This document shows, piece after piece, positions 11,901-21,715 of a DNA stretch of 64,000 nt. The stretch is from Pseudomonas guineae (GTDB lineage Bacteria > Pseudomonadota > Gammaproteobacteria > Pseudomonadales > Pseudomonadaceae): assembly GCF_900113745.1 (NCBI RefSeq), contig NZ_FOQL01000001.1:1054001-1118000 (forward strand), written 5' to 3'. The notes below the pieces were generated by a model, which was given only the letters and a program-made list of their open reading frames with translations, was not told where the DNA came from and made no database searches. Each line of letters starts with the position of its first letter. Position 1 is the first letter of the stretch. Both the position numbers and the translations under genes were made by a program.

Positions 11901-13327
11901 GGCTGTGCAGCCAGAGCAGTAGCCGGAATTTGAATACGTTGCCCCACTTTGATCACGTCTGTTTTCAGCGAATTAGCACTGCGCAGCGCCGCTAGGTTGA
12001 TCTGATAACGCTGGGCAATCAGCGCCAGGCTCTCACCCGAGCTGACCACATGCTCGCGCGGCCCCAAGGTGATTTTGCCGCTGTCGCGCAGCCAGGCTAC
12101 ATAGGTACCAGGCGGTGGATTTTCATGAAAGAATTGCCGCACACCGCTAAGGATCGAGCGCCCTAATGCCTGCTGATGACCGGCACTGGCCAATTTGCGG
12201 GCTTCATTGGGGTTAGAGATAAACCCGGTCTCCACCAGAATCGACGGAATATCAGGCGATTTCAGCACCATAAAGCCAGCCTGCTCCACCCGGCGCTTAT
12301 GCAGCGGGGTGATCCGCCCCATATTGCCCAGCACCTTGTTACCAACGTTGAGGCTGGATGACAGCGAAGCGGTCATCGACAAGTCAAGTAAGACACCGGC
12401 GAGCATCCGATCCTTATCGTCCAGGCTGACGTTACCCGCACCGCCGATCAAGTCTGACTGGTTCTCCGAATCGGCCAGCCAGCGCGCAGTTTCCGAGGTG
12501 GCGCCACGATCCGACAGGGCATACACCGACGCACCAAAGGCCGCTGCACGCGGTGCGGCATCGGCATGAATAGACACGAATAGGTCTGCACCCTTCTTGC
12601 GGGCAATTTCAGTGCGTTTACGCAGCGGGATAAAATAGTCACCGGTGCGCACTAACTCGGCGCGAAAACCCTTCTCGGCATTGATCTGACGCTGCAGCTC
12701 CTTGGCAATTGCCAGGGTCACGTGCTTCTCATACTGGCCTTTAACCGGCGACAAAGCGCCCGGGTCTTCGCCGCCATGGCCGGCGTCGATGGCAATCACA
12801 ATATCGCGCTTGCCATTGGGCACGGGAGTTAGCTTGGGTGGCGCCTGCGTAGGCGTTAGCGGAACCTGAGGCGCGCTAGCAATACTCGTCGACGGCAGAG
12901 TCGGCGCAGCACCCGACTCTTGGTCAAACAGGTCAACTACCAAACGGTGGCCATATTGCTGGTTGGGCGCCAGGGTAAAACTTTTCGGCGTGACCGCTGA
13001 AGACAGGTCAATCACCACGCGCAGGTCTTCCGGGGTGCGCTGCGCCGAGCGCACCCCGGTAATCGGGGTATTACTCAGGGCCAACTGCTCAAGACTGGTC
13101 GCCAACTTTGCGCCATTAACATCAATCACGATGCGGTTCGGCGCAGTCAGCTGGAAAACGCTGTGCTGCACCGGCCCAGACAAGTCAAACACCAGGCGGG
13201 TGTTATCCGGCGCACGCCAAAGCCGCACGCTGCGCACATCCGAAGCGGCCATTACATTGGCGGCCAAGCCGACCAATACCACTCCAACTGCGATGAAACG
13301 CGCACCTATGCGCATAGCCAACCCCAT
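11897..13327 (-). CDS. amiB: N-acetylmuramoyl-L-alanine amidase AmiB
   Basis: Periplasmic zinc amidase that cuts peptide stems from peptidoglycan during daughter-cell separation. The 476-residue product has a signal peptide ([20 protein letters not shown]..., cleavage after VMAA), an AMIN septal-targeting domain ([19 protein letters not shown]), a Pro-rich linker, an Amidase_3 domain ([34 protein letters not shown]) and a C-terminal LysM domain ([18 protein letters not shown]). I chose the start at 13327, just after tsaE. Longer in-frame starts run inside tsaE and spoil the signal peptide. Confidence 0.95.
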   Translation of the reverse strand: MGLAMRIGARFIAVGVVLVGLAANVMAASDVRSVRLWRAPDNTRLVFDLSGPVQHSVFQLTAPNRIVIDVNGAKLATSLEQLALSNTPITGVRSAQRTPEDLRVVIDLSSAVTPKSFTLAPNQQYGHRLVVDLFDQESGAAPTLPSTSIASAPQVPLTPTQAPPKLTPVPNGKRDIVIAIDAGHGGEDPGALSPVKGQYEKHVTLAIAKELQRQINAEKGFRAELVRTGDYFIPLRKRTEIARKKGADLFVSIHADAAPRAAAFGASVYALSDRGATSETARWLADSENQSDLIGGAGNVSLDDKDRMLAGVLLDLSMTASLSSSLNVGNKVLGNMGRITPLHKRRVEQAGFMVLKSPDIPSILVETGFISNPNEARKLASAGHQQALGRSILSGVRQFFHENPPPGTYVAWLRDSGKITLGPREHVVSSGESLALIAQRYQINLAALRSANSLKTDVIKVGQRIQIPATALAAQP

Positions 13328-13334
13328 AATTGAT

Positions 13335-13802
13335 TCATGTCCCGGTGGCCAAAGCGGCGCACCAGGCGTTGCCGCGCTCACCTTGCGCCTGCAACCGCAG
13401 CGCCCGACCTGCGCCGCGTGGGGTAATGGTAATGTCCATATCCGCCTTTGGCAAAACGCCTGCACCTCGCTGCGGCCACTCGACCAGGCATAAAGCATCG
13501 CCGTCGAAATAATCCCGAATCCCCAGATATTCCAGTTCCTCGGCATCCACCAGACGGTACAGGTCGAAGTGAAAGGCACGCAACGCACCTATTTCGTAGG
13601 GTTCCACTAGAGTGAAGGTCGGGCTTTTCACCGCGCCAACATGGCCAAGACCACGAATGATCCCACGCGACAACGTGGTTTTACCGGCCCCGAGATCACC
13701 ATGCAGATAGATCAAGCCATTACCACCACTCACCTCGGCGATGCGCGCCCCAAACACCAGCATCGCCTCTTCGTCGGCGGCAAACAGTTCTAATTCAGAC
13801 AC
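13335..13802 (-). CDS. tsaE: tRNA threonylcarbamoyladenosine biosynthesis ATPase TsaE
   Basis: ATPase that helps the TsaB-TsaD complex make t6A37 in ANN-decoding tRNAs. The 155-residue product has the Walker A motif HGDLGAGKTTLSRGI, the motif SPTFTLVEPYE and the Walker-B-like LVEWPQRGAGVLP. It starts with GTG (13802) behind AGGAG 8 bases upstream. The start overlaps the 3' end of nnr by 13 bases, and amiB starts 7 bases after its stop. Confidence 0.96.
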   Translation of the reverse strand: MSELELFAADEEAMLVFGARIAEVSGGNGLIYLHGDLGAGKTTLSRGIIRGLGHVGAVKSPTFTLVEPYEIGALRAFHFDLYRLVDAEELEYLGIRDYFDGDALCLVEWPQRGAGVLPKADMDITITPRGAGRALRLQAQGERGNAWCAALATGT

Positions 13803-15289
13803 GCAGACTGCTCCTGCAATAATTCACGAATAACCGCACACAGATCGCTCGCGGCCAAGCCACGGCCCTGCAGCGCCAGCTGCTCGCCGGCACAGGCGTG
13901 CAGATAGACCGCCAGCTTTGCCGCGTCCAGCGCTGCTAACCCTTGGGCCAGCAGCGCACCAATAACGCCTGCCAGTACATCACCCAGCCCCGCGCCAGCC
14001 ATGACCGGATGACCACGATCACACAGCCACAGCTCACCCCCTGGCGCGGCGATTAAGCTACCGGCACCTTTCAATACACAAACTGCCTGAAAACGTTGCG
14101 CCAAAGCACGTGCAGCAGCCGGACGGTCCGCTTGCACCGCGGCGCTGCTAATACCCAACAACCGCGCGGCTTCGCCAGGGTGCGGCGTGAGCACCACAGT
14201 AGCGGGTAACTGGACCACAGCCTGTGCCAGCAGGTTCAGCGCATCCGCATCCCAAATCTGCGCTGCGCCACTGACCGCCGCCGCTGACAGCAGGCTGCGC
14301 GCCCATGCCCCCTGGCCGAGGCCCGGCCCCACCACCCAGACGCTGGCAGCATCTCCCAGCGCCATCAGCTGATTAGCTGAAGCCACGCCGACCGCCATTA
14401 CTTCGGGCAAGCGCGCCTGCGCCGCTGACAAGTGCGCGCTGCGCGTAGCCAGGCTGACCAATCCGGCACCCGCACGCAACGCACTTTGCGCCGCCAATAG
14501 ACCGGCTCCGGCAAAGCCATGCTCCCCCCCGACCACCAACACATGCCCCAGCTGGCCTTTGTGCACGTTGCGCGAGCGCGCCGGCAACTGGGGTAAATTA
14601 GCCTGCGCCAGCCGCTGTGCGGTGTAGGCCTGCGCGCCGACAATGTGGTAGTCGGCCTGCAAATCATCGAACTGCAACTCGCCACAGTAATCAGCCGATT
14701 GCCCGGTAAGCAGGCCCATTTTCAGGCCGATCAAGGTAACCGTCAGCTCGGCCCTCACCGCGACGCCCAGCGCCTGCCCAGTATCGGCACAGAGCCCAGA
14801 CGGGATATCCACCGCGAGTACGGGCAAACCAAGGCTATTAAGCATGCGAATGGCCTGGGCATAGGGCTCACGCACCGCGCCCTGCAAGCCTGTACCCAGC
14901 AAGGCATCAACGACCACACCGCGCAACTCAGCGCACTCACTCCAGGGCTGAATCAGCACGCCCGCGGTTAACGCCTGGTCACGGGCCAAAGCAGCGTCGC
15001 CCTGCAACTGCATAGCATCACCGACCGCCAGCAGTTGCACCTGCCAGCCCGCACGCAACGCCAAAGCAGCGACCAGGTAACCGTCACCCGCATTGTTGCC
15101 GCGCCCGGCCAGCACCGTCAGCACGCCCGCGGCCGGCCAACGCCGGCGCAGCGCGCGCCAGATGGTATTCGCAGCGCGGCTCATCAGCTCGAAACCCGAC
15201 GTGCCGGCAGCGATCAGCCGCGCATCCAGCTCTCGCACTTGCGCAGCGCTGTAAAGGGCCAGGGGAAGATTGTCAGGAGATTGCGGCAT
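13790..15289 (-). CDS. nnr: Bifunctional NAD(P)HX epimerase/dehydratase
   Basis: Repairs hydrated NADH and NADPH. The N-terminal YjeF_N domain (about 1-215, AGRGNNAGDGYLVA, LAVDIPSGLCADTG) epimerises NAD(P)HX. The C-terminal ribokinase-like domain (about 230-495) is the ADP-dependent dehydratase (VLVVGGEHGFAGAGLLAA, VLTPHPGEAARLLG, GHPVMAGAGLGDVLAG). It is 499 residues long. The start MPQSPDN at 15289 has a GGAGC site. It is the first gene of the tsaE-amiB-mutL-miaA operon and is divergent from queG across 60 bases. Confidence 0.96.
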   Translation of the reverse strand: MPQSPDNLPLALYSAAQVRELDARLIAAGTSGFELMSRAANTIWRALRRRWPAAGVLTVLAGRGNNAGDGYLVAALALRAGWQVQLLAVGDAMQLQGDAALARDQALTAGVLIQPWSECAELRGVVVDALLGTGLQGAVREPYAQAIRMLNSLGLPVLAVDIPSGLCADTGQALGVAVRAELTVTLIGLKMGLLTGQSADYCGELQFDDLQADYHIVGAQAYTAQRLAQANLPQLPARSRNVHKGQLGHVLVVGGEHGFAGAGLLAAQSALRAGAGLVSLATRSAHLSAAQARLPEVMAVGVASANQLMALGDAASVWVVGPGLGQGAWARSLLSAAAVSGAAQIWDADALNLLAQAVVQLPATVVLTPHPGEAARLLGISSAAVQADRPAAARALAQRFQAVCVLKGAGSLIAAPGGELWLCDRGHPVMAGAGLGDVLAGVIGALLAQGLAALDAAKLAVYLHACAGEQLALQGRGLAASDLCAVIRELLQEQSACLN

Positions 15290-15349
15290 GCGTGGGCTCC
15301 GATGTCTGGCAGAATTATACGCACCTCCGCCCCGGTTACCCGTTTTCAT

Positions 15350-16432
15350 ATGAACAGTGATGCCCTCGACCTTGTCGCCCTCGCCCAATCGATCAAAGAC
15401 TGGGGCCGCGAGCTGGGCTTTCAGCAGATTGGCATTGCCGATGTGCAGCTGGGCGAGCACGAAGCGCACCTACAACGATGGCTGGACGCCGGCTATCAGG
15501 GCGAGATGGACTACATGGCCGCCCACGGCAGCAAACGCTCGCATCCAGAACAATTGGTGCCCGGCACCTTGCGCGTGGTCTCGTTACGCATGGACTACCT
15601 GCCCGGCGACACACAGATGGCCAAGCGCCTAGGGCAGCCGGAAAAAGCCTACGTATCGCGCTACGCCTTAGGCCGCGACTACCACAAGCTGATCCGCAAA
15701 CGCCTGCAGCAACTGGCCGAGCGTATTCAGCAGCAAATCGGCCCCTTTGGGTTTCGCGCCTTCGTTGACAGCGCACCCGTGCTGGAAAAAGCCATCGCCG
15801 AACAGGCCGGACTCGGCTGGATCGGTAAGAACACCCTGGTACTCAATCGCAAGGCAGGCAGTTATTTCTTTCTAGGCGAGCTATTTGTCGACCTGCCATT
15901 ACCGGTGGACGAGCCACACAGCAGTGAACACTGTGGACGCTGCACAGCCTGCATGGATATCTGCCCGACGGCTGCTTTTGTCGGCCCCTATGTGCTGGAT
16001 GCGCGGCGCTGCATTTCCTACCTGACCATCGAACTCAAAGGCCCCATCCCTATCGACCTGCGCGCGCCCATCGGCAACCGGGTGTTCGGCTGTGATGACT
16101 GCCAAATAGTCTGCCCGTGGAATCGCTTTGCCAAACCCAGCGAGCAGAGCGACTTCCAGCCGCGCCATAACCTGGACAATGCCGAGCTGGCCGAGCTGTT
16201 CTGCTGGAGCGAAGAGGAGTTTCTCAGCCGCACCGAAGGCTCACCGCTGCGCCGCGCTGGCTACGAGCGCTGGTTACGCAACCTGGCCGTTGGCCTGGGC
16301 AATGCACCCTCGAGCATCCCGGTGCTGGAAGCACTCATAGCGCGCCGTGAATACCCGTCAGCGCTGGTGCGCGAGCATGTCGAGTGGGCACTCGACCAAC
16401 ATGCACAGCGCGACCTAACGCCTCAACCCTGA
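15350..16432 (+). CDS. queG: Epoxyqueuosine reductase
   Basis: Cobalamin- and iron-sulfur-dependent enzyme that reduces epoxyqueuosine to queuosine in tRNA, the last step of queuosine synthesis. The 360-residue product has two ferredoxin-type 4Fe-4S motifs, CGRCTACMDICP and CDDCQIVCPWN, and the conserved FVDSAPVLEKAIAEQAGLGW. Start at 15350 (MNSDALDLVALAQSIKDWG) agrees with the family. Its last 10 bases overlap convergently with the membrane protein gene on the other strand. Confidence 0.96.
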   Translation: MNSDALDLVALAQSIKDWGRELGFQQIGIADVQLGEHEAHLQRWLDAGYQGEMDYMAAHGSKRSHPEQLVPGTLRVVSLRMDYLPGDTQMAKRLGQPEKAYVSRYALGRDYHKLIRKRLQQLAERIQQQIGPFGFRAFVDSAPVLEKAIAEQAGLGWIGKNTLVLNRKAGSYFFLGELFVDLPLPVDEPHSSEHCGRCTACMDICPTAAFVGPYVLDARRCISYLTIELKGPIPIDLRAPIGNRVFGCDDCQIVCPWNRFAKPSEQSDFQPRHNLDNAELAELFCWSEEEFLSRTEGSPLRRAGYERWLRNLAVGLGNAPSSIPVLEALIARREYPSALVREHVEWALDQHAQRDLTPQP

Positions 16433-17043
16433 GGATCGTCCCGATAGACGAATTTAGGCATCTCCCAGTGCAAGCGGATCGACAGCAACCTAAACAGCAA
16501 GCCACCGAAAAGGCTGATCAACAGCGACTGCTCGTTGGCCAGACCCAGGTAGACGCAGCCGAGAAAGCACCAAGCACAGGCGAACGATACACTGGCATAC
16601 AGTTCGCGGCGAAAGATCAGGGGCACGTCATTGCAGAAGATATCCCGCAAAATGCCGCCGAATACGCCGGTAATAACCCCACTGACCGCTGCGATCAGTG
16701 GGCCGTGCCCCATGTCCAGGGCGATCTGACAGCCAATCAGGGTGAAGGCCACCAGCCCCATGGCGTCCAGCACCAGAAACAGCGAGCGCAGATGACGCAT
16801 CAGGGGCGCGACAAACACTGTGACCAGCGCGGCGAAGGTGGTCAGCACTAAGTATTCGGGATGTTTGACCCAAGTCAGCGGGTAGTGTCCCAGCAGCATG
16901 TCACGCACCGAGCCGCCCCCCAGGGCGGTAATGCAGGCGATCAATGCTACGCCGAACCAGTCCATGCCGCGCCGCCCGGCCGATAGCGCACCGGTCATCG
17001 CTTCGGCGGTGATCGCTATGAGGTACAACACAGTCAGCAACAT
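16423..17043 (-). CDS. TRIC-type (UPF0126) membrane protein
   Basis: Inner-membrane protein of 206 residues made of two repeats of a three-helix unit. Each repeat has the family's glycine-rich signature (ALGGGSVRDMLLG in the first, GVFGGILRDIFCNDVP in the second). Bacterial members are related to trimeric intracellular cation channels, and some have been linked to glycine transport; the substrate here cannot be told. About seven hydrophobic segments are visible. The gene stands alone between queG (convergent, 10-base overlap) and orn. Confidence 0.88.
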   Translation of the reverse strand: MLLTVLYLIAITAEAMTGALSAGRRGMDWFGVALIACITALGGGSVRDMLLGHYPLTWVKHPEYLVLTTFAALVTVFVAPLMRHLRSLFLVLDAMGLVAFTLIGCQIALDMGHGPLIAAVSGVITGVFGGILRDIFCNDVPLIFRRELYASVSFACAWCFLGCVYLGLANEQSLLISLFGGLLFRLLSIRLHWEMPKFVYRDDPQG

Positions 17044-17183
17044 CGGTCAGCCCCTGCCAAAAGGCGCGCAGTCTACATGCCCCCGGTGCGCACCCAAAGC
17101 ATGCGGGCGCCTAAAAACCACGACGCACGCTATGGGCAGACCGCTAGGCGCGTACAGGCGTTGCTAAATGCGCAGTCGACGCC

Positions 17184-17726
17184 CTAAATCTTGATGAAAT
17201 GCTGGCGGTAATGTTGCAGCTCAGCGATGGACTCGCGAATATCGTCCAGTGCCTGATGCGTGCCCTGCTTGTGGAACGACTCTTTGACCTGCGGCGCCCA
17301 CAAGCCGGCGAGGATTTTCACGGTCGACACGTCCAGAGCGCGGTAATGGAAGTAGGCATCGAGGTTCTGCATGTATTTGCACAGGAAGCGCCGGTCCTGA
17401 CCAACGCTGTTGCCGCAAATCGGCGACTTACCTTTGGGTACCCACTGCTCGAGAAAGGCAAGGGTCATGGCTTCCGCCTCGGCTGGGCTAATTTTGCTCT
17501 CGCGCACCCGCTGGGTAAGGCCGCTGCCGCCGTGGGTGCGGGTGTTCCACTCATCCATACCAGCAAGCAGTTCGTCACTCTGGTGCACCGCGATCACCGG
17601 TCCCTCGGCGAGGATATTCAGGTTGCTGTCGGTGACGACGGTGGCCATTTCAATGATGACGTCTGTTTCGGGCTCCAGACCGGTCATTTCCAGGTCGATC
17701 CAGATCAAGTTCTGTGCGTTCTGCAT
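17184..17726 (-). CDS. orn: Oligoribonuclease
   Basis: DEDDh 3'-5' exoribonuclease that clears two-nucleotide RNAs, including pGpG from c-di-GMP breakdown. This matters in a genome with FimX-type signalling. The 180-residue product has [10 protein letters not shown] (Asp11, Glu13) and the C-terminal [11 protein letters not shown] with the catalytic His and Asp. AGGAG lies 6 bases before the ATG. It sits 40 bases downstream of the methyltransferase gene, possibly cotranscribed. Confidence 0.98.
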   Translation of the reverse strand: MQNAQNLIWIDLEMTGLEPETDVIIEMATVVTDSNLNILAEGPVIAVHQSDELLAGMDEWNTRTHGGSGLTQRVRESKISPAEAEAMTLAFLEQWVPKGKSPICGNSVGQDRRFLCKYMQNLDAYFHYRALDVSTVKILAGLWAPQVKESFHKQGTHQALDDIRESIAELQHYRQHFIKI

Positions 17727-17766
17727 GCGGGGCTCCTAGGCTAAGGCCAGCAGTTTAACGAATAAA

Positions 17767-18540
17767 TCAGCCGCGCATGCGCCACAGCAGCAAGCGTGAC
17801 TGGCGCCAATCATGCAACTCGACTTGCTGATCGGCTTGCTGGCCGGGTATCTCAAAGGTATTGCTGATGAGCAGACTACCAATCGGCATCTGCGCACAGG
17901 TCTTGGCCCACAATTCAAGCATAGGTGCGGGGGATAGAAAGCAATAAACCACATCAAACGCGCCCAGGTCGGTGCGCCAGAGGCTTTCATAGCGGATCTC
18001 GCAGTTAGGCCGATTCAGCGCCCGCAACCAAGCGATGAGAAAAGACAGCGGCGCGGTTTCCACCCCGACAAACTGTGAGCGCGGGAACTGTCGCGCCAGG
18101 CTCAACAGGGTTCCCCCCGGACCACAACCCAGGTCGATAAAGCGGAAACTGTTCGGCTGCTGCTCCAGCAAGATCACCAGCTGTTTACGCGCGCCCCCGC
18201 CGGTCAGATACAGCGGCACCTGCTCGCCAAAACTGTTCCAGTTGAGCAACAACACCAGCACAAAGCCGCAAAGAAACACCCAGGACGGGAGCGGCGCGCC
18301 ACTGGCCAATAGCAACGCGGGGACAAATAGCAGATTCAGCCAGCACCACCAGCGCGACAGGCCTAGGTAACGAGCCAACCCGCCAGCCAGCAAGCCTTGC
18401 GCCAAGCCAGCCGCTAGCCAGGTTGGCCGCCAGGGCGCTGCCTGCGCCGCTAGATACAGCGCCAAGCCAACCAGCAGTGTCGCGCCCAATTGCGCACATA
18501 AGGCCCGCAGCGCAGGGTATTGCCGAGCAACGCGCAACAT
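17767..18540 (-). CDS. Membrane-anchored class I SAM methyltransferase
   Basis: The N-terminal half (about residues 15-110) has four hydrophobic segments. The C-terminal half is a Rossmann-type methyltransferase with motif I FIDLGCGPGGTLLSLA and later FVGVETAPLSF and VVYCFLSPAPMLE. The substrate is unknown; a membrane-located substrate is a reasonable inference from the anchor. A GGGAG site precedes the ATG. The gene lies between orn and rsgA, divergent from rsgA over 115 bases. I recognise the architecture but no named family. Confidence 0.82.
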   Translation of the reverse strand: MLRVARQYPALRALCAQLGATLLVGLALYLAAQAAPWRPTWLAAGLAQGLLAGGLARYLGLSRWWCWLNLLFVPALLLASGAPLPSWVFLCGFVLVLLLNWNSFGEQVPLYLTGGGARKQLVILLEQQPNSFRFIDLGCGPGGTLLSLARQFPRSQFVGVETAPLSFLIAWLRALNRPNCEIRYESLWRTDLGAFDVVYCFLSPAPMLELWAKTCAQMPIGSLLISNTFEIPGQQADQQVELHDWRQSRLLLWRMRG

Positions 18541-18655
18541 GCAGACTCCCGCCCCAATAGATGATGCGCCGCAGTTTAGCCGCGCCAGCAGTTCAATAGG
18601 CAGCCCGTGCTAAACTCGCGACCGTATATTGCGCAACTCAACTCTCGGAAGACCC

Positions 18656-19687
18656 ATGGCCAAACGCCAACTCAACCGCCGGCAAAACTGGCGTATCGAA
18701 AAAATTCAGGGCGAACGCGCCGCCCGCGCTGCCAAGCGCGAGTCGCAAGCGGTACAAATTCTTGAAGGCGGCGATCTCGGCCCGGAACAAACCGGCCTGG
18801 TGATTGCCCACTTCGGCGTGCAAATCGAGGTTGAAGCATTGGACGGCGAACTCGCCGGCCAGGTATTTCGCTGCCACCTGCGCGCCAACCTGCCAACCAT
18901 GGTCACCGGTGACCAGGTGGTGTGGCGCGCGGGCAACCAGGGCATTGGCGTAATCGTTGCGCAGCTGCCGCGCAGCACTGAACTGTGTCGCCCGGATACG
19001 CGTGGCCAACTCAAGCCGGTAGCGGCCAACGTCGGCCTGATCGTAATCGTCTTTGCGCCCTTACCCGAGCCGCACGCCAACCTGATTGACCGCTATCTGG
19101 TCGCCGCTGAGCACGCCGGCATCCGCCCGTTGCTGCTGCTGAACAAGGCCGACTTGATCGACGAGCAAAACGGTATCGCGCTAAACGCCATGCTCGACGT
19201 ATACCGCCAGCTGGGCTACCCACTGCTGGAAGTATCGGCGCACCACGGCGATGGTATGGAGCAGCTCAAGCAACAGCTCGATGGCAACGTCAGCGTCTTT
19301 GTAGGCCAGTCGGGTGTCGGTAAGTCATCGCTGGTTAATACCCTGCTACCGGATGTAGACACCCGCGTCGGCCCACTTTCGGAGCTATCCGGCCTGGGCA
19401 CTCACACCACCACTACGGCACGGCTGTTTCACTTCCCCGGCGGCGGCGAGTTAATCGACTCCCCCGGAATTCGTGAATTTGGTCTGGTACACGTTAGCCG
19501 CGATGACGTCGAGGCCGGCTTTATCGAATTCGGTGAGCTGATCGGGCAATGCCGTTTCCGCGACTGCAAACATGACCGCGAGCCAGGCTGCGCCCTACTC
19601 AAGGCGTTGGAAGACGGTCGCCTGCACCCACAGCGCATGGCCAGCTACCGGCAAATACTGGCCAGCCTGCCAGGAACCGATTACTGA
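18656..19687 (+). CDS. rsgA: Small ribosomal subunit biogenesis GTPase RsgA
   Basis: Circularly permuted GTPase that checks late 30S assembly. The 343-residue product has a basic N terminus ([14 protein letters not shown]), an OB fold and the permuted GTPase order G4 (NKADL), G1 ([12 protein letters not shown]), G3 (DSPGIREFG). A C-terminal zinc site ([14 protein letters not shown]) follows. Start at 18656; an in-frame GTG-type extension upstream adds nine unconserved residues. A bidirectional terminator separates it from motB. Confidence 0.97.
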   Translation: MAKRQLNRRQNWRIEKIQGERAARAAKRESQAVQILEGGDLGPEQTGLVIAHFGVQIEVEALDGELAGQVFRCHLRANLPTMVTGDQVVWRAGNQGIGVIVAQLPRSTELCRPDTRGQLKPVAANVGLIVIVFAPLPEPHANLIDRYLVAAEHAGIRPLLLLNKADLIDEQNGIALNAMLDVYRQLGYPLLEVSAHHGDGMEQLKQQLDGNVSVFVGQSGVGKSSLVNTLLPDVDTRVGPLSELSGLGTHTTTTARLFHFPGGGELIDSPGIREFGLVHVSRDDVEAGFIEFGELIGQCRFRDCKHDREPGCALLKALEDGRLHPQRMASYRQILASLPGTDY

Positions 19688-19689
19688 AA

Positions 19690-19721
19690 TACAAAGGCCG
19701 CGATAAGTCGCGGCCTTTTAC
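19690..19721. terminator. Bidirectional terminator between rsgA and motB
   Basis: Perfect 10-bp stem aaaggccgcg (19693-19702) / cgcggccttt (19709-19718) with a 6-base loop and T-rich flanks on both sides. It is placed between the convergent rsgA and motB stop codons. Confidence 0.9.
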
Positions 19722-19734
19722 TTACAGCCGAGGC

Positions 19735-20736
19735 CTACTCGGTAGGCTGATCGAACTGCAGCAAACCCTCTTCGAAAATATTGAGCCGCTCACGTAGCTG
19801 CCCATCCGGCAACGGAGCACCCGGCGCGCTCACATCCGGCACTAAACCCGCAGCATCCGGCTCTTTAGGCGCATCACCGCTTGCATCACCCTCGATGGCG
19901 CGCTGGGCTTTTTTCGTCAACACCACAATATCGATACGACGATTAACTGGGTTGAGCGGGCTCTCTCGATCAAACAACGCCGAGGACGAGTAACCCACTA
20001 CCCGCGCGACCTGATCGTCTTCATAACCACCCGCGGTCAGCACGCGTCGCGCCGCATTGGCACGATCAGCGGACAGCTCCCAGTTACCGTAACCGCCACG
20101 CCCAACAAAGGGCTGAGCATCGGTATGGCCGCTGACGCTAATTTTGTTCGGCACTGCCGCAATGGTGTCGGTCAACGCTAGCAAAATATCTTCGAAATAG
20201 GGCTGTAAGCGAGCACTCCCGGAGGCAAACATCGGCCGATTCTCGGCGTCCATAATCTGGATGCGCAGGCCGTCCTGGGTGATTTCGAAGAGAATTTGAT
20301 CCTTGAAATTTTGCAGCTGAGGGTTTTCCTCAACCTTGTTCTGCAACTCCTGCAGCAGCAACTCCAAACGCTCGCGCTCGACTTCTTCGGCTATCGACTC
20401 GGCTTTCTGCTGATCGATTTCACCTTGCGCATCACCGGCCGGCGCGTCGTCATCTTTTGCCTCGGGGTTCAGCGTTTTATCGGGGGCTGGCGTAGGCGTA
20501 CCGCCGAGGTCGATCACATAAGGACTGGCACTTTCGGAAAAGCCGACGGGGTCTTGGAAGTAGCCGGATATGAGTTTTTTCTGCTCTGGCGTGGCCGATG
20601 ACATCAGCCACATCACCATAAAGAACGCCATCATCGCCGTGGCGAAGTCAGCAAAGGCGATTTTCCAGGCGCCACCATGATGGCCGCCAGCAACTTTCTT
20701 GACGCGCTTGACGATAATCGGCTGATTATTCTCCAT
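19735..20736 (-). CDS. motB: Flagellar motor stator protein MotB
   Basis: Proton-channel and peptidoglycan-anchoring subunit of the flagellar stator. It is 333 residues long. The single membrane helix near residues 27-48 carries the essential proton-carrying Asp30 (IAFADFATAMMAFFMVMWLM). A linker rich in Ala, Asp and Glu follows, then an OmpA-like domain (ISVSGHTDAQPF, ELSADRANAARRVL). It is preceded by motA with an 8-base gap. Confidence 0.97.
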   Translation of the reverse strand: MENNQPIIVKRVKKVAGGHHGGAWKIAFADFATAMMAFFMVMWLMSSATPEQKKLISGYFQDPVGFSESASPYVIDLGGTPTPAPDKTLNPEAKDDDAPAGDAQGEIDQQKAESIAEEVERERLELLLQELQNKVEENPQLQNFKDQILFEITQDGLRIQIMDAENRPMFASGSARLQPYFEDILLALTDTIAAVPNKISVSGHTDAQPFVGRGGYGNWELSADRANAARRVLTAGGYEDDQVARVVGYSSSALFDRESPLNPVNRRIDIVVLTKKAQRAIEGDASGDAPKEPDAAGLVPDVSAPGAPLPDGQLRERLNIFEEGLLQFDQPTE

Positions 20737-20744
20737 GCTGCGTG

Positions 20745-21596
20745 TTAGCTCCCACGCATGGCTTGTTCAAGCTCAGCAAAGCTCGGGCGGTGTGCAGGGA
20801 AAAGCACTTTACGCGAGAACTCTACGGCCAGCGATGGCGGCATGCCCGACGCTGACGCCACCAGACCCGCCTTGATCGCCTCGTAAACGTTCAGTTCTTC
20901 CTTGGCATCGTGTTCGAGCGAGCCGGCCAGCGGCCCGAAGAAACCATAAGATGCCAAAATCCCGAGGAAGGTACCCACCAGTGCGGTGCCGACCTTCTCA
21001 CCGATCTCTGCGTTATCGGCCTCGGCGAGAATCGACATGGTGATCACGATGCCCAGCACCGCGGCCACGATCCCCATGGCGGGCATGCCGTCGGCAATCT
21101 TTGCCACAGCATGTGCGGGGTGTTCGAGCTCTTCCTTGAGGCTGGTGATCTCCATGTCGAACAGCCCTTCAAGCTCATGCGGAGCCATGTTGCCGGACGA
21201 CATAATGCGCAGGTAATCGCATATAAAAGCGATCATTCGCTGATCTTTGAGGATGCCGGGATATTTACTAAAAATCGGGCTGGCAGCGGGGTCTTCAACA
21301 TCAGCCTCAATGGCCATCATGCCTTCGCGACGGCTCTTGTTGAGAATCTCGTAAAGTAGCTTGAGCACTTCAAGGTAATACGTGTGCGTGAAGCGCGAAC
21401 TGAACATGCTCAGCGACTTCTTGAACACCTGCATGAACATGCTGCCAGGATTGGCCTGCAGAAATGCCCCCAAGGCAGCCCCACCAATGATCATCACCTC
21501 GAAGGGATGAACCAACGCCATAAACTTACCGCCAGAGAGGATGAACCCCCCTAAAACGCTAGCGAATACAACAATGATGCCGATGATTTTTGCCAT
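20745..21596 (-). CDS. motA: Flagellar motor stator protein MotA
   Basis: Inner-membrane stator subunit, four membrane helices, 283 residues. It couples proton flow to rotation through the cytoplasmic loop between helices 2 and 3, which contains the charged region RREGMMAIEADVEDP. Conserved Pro-containing helices 3 and 4 are visible (GMPAMGIVAAVLGIVITM, LVGTFLGILASYGFFGPLAG). First gene of motA-motB; a FliA-type promoter lies 56 bases upstream. Confidence 0.97.
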   Translation of the reverse strand: MAKIIGIIVVFASVLGGFILSGGKFMALVHPFEVMIIGGAALGAFLQANPGSMFMQVFKKSLSMFSSRFTHTYYLEVLKLLYEILNKSRREGMMAIEADVEDPAASPIFSKYPGILKDQRMIAFICDYLRIMSSGNMAPHELEGLFDMEITSLKEELEHPAHAVAKIADGMPAMGIVAAVLGIVITMSILAEADNAEIGEKVGTALVGTFLGILASYGFFGPLAGSLEHDAKEELNVYEAIKAGLVASASGMPPSLAVEFSRKVLFPAHRPSFAELEQAMRGS

Positions 21597-21651
21597 ATAA
21601 AGAGACTTGCCACGGAGAGTAGAAAGGGGCTTTGCAAAACAACCCTTCTAT

Positions 21652-21678
21652 TTATCGGAAGATTTGCGCGAGACTATA
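21652..21678 (-). promoter_or_regulatory. Sigma-28 (FliA) promoter for motAB
   Basis: On the minus strand TATAGTCT (21678-21671), an 11-base spacer and TCCGATAA (21659-21652) match the FliA consensus TAAAGTTT-N11-GCCGATAA at 6/8 and 7/8 positions with exact spacing. It lies about 56 bases before the motA start codon. Flagellar class IV control of motAB by FliA is usual in pseudomonads. Confidence 0.75.
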
Positions 21679-21715
21679 GCCAGTTAAGGTCAAAAGCCAG
21701 CTTGTCTCAACCCTC

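Noticed and set aside
11897..13588. A longer 563-residue AmiB
   Set aside because: The added part is the shifted frame of tsaE and would hide the signal peptide; the start at 13327 is preferred.
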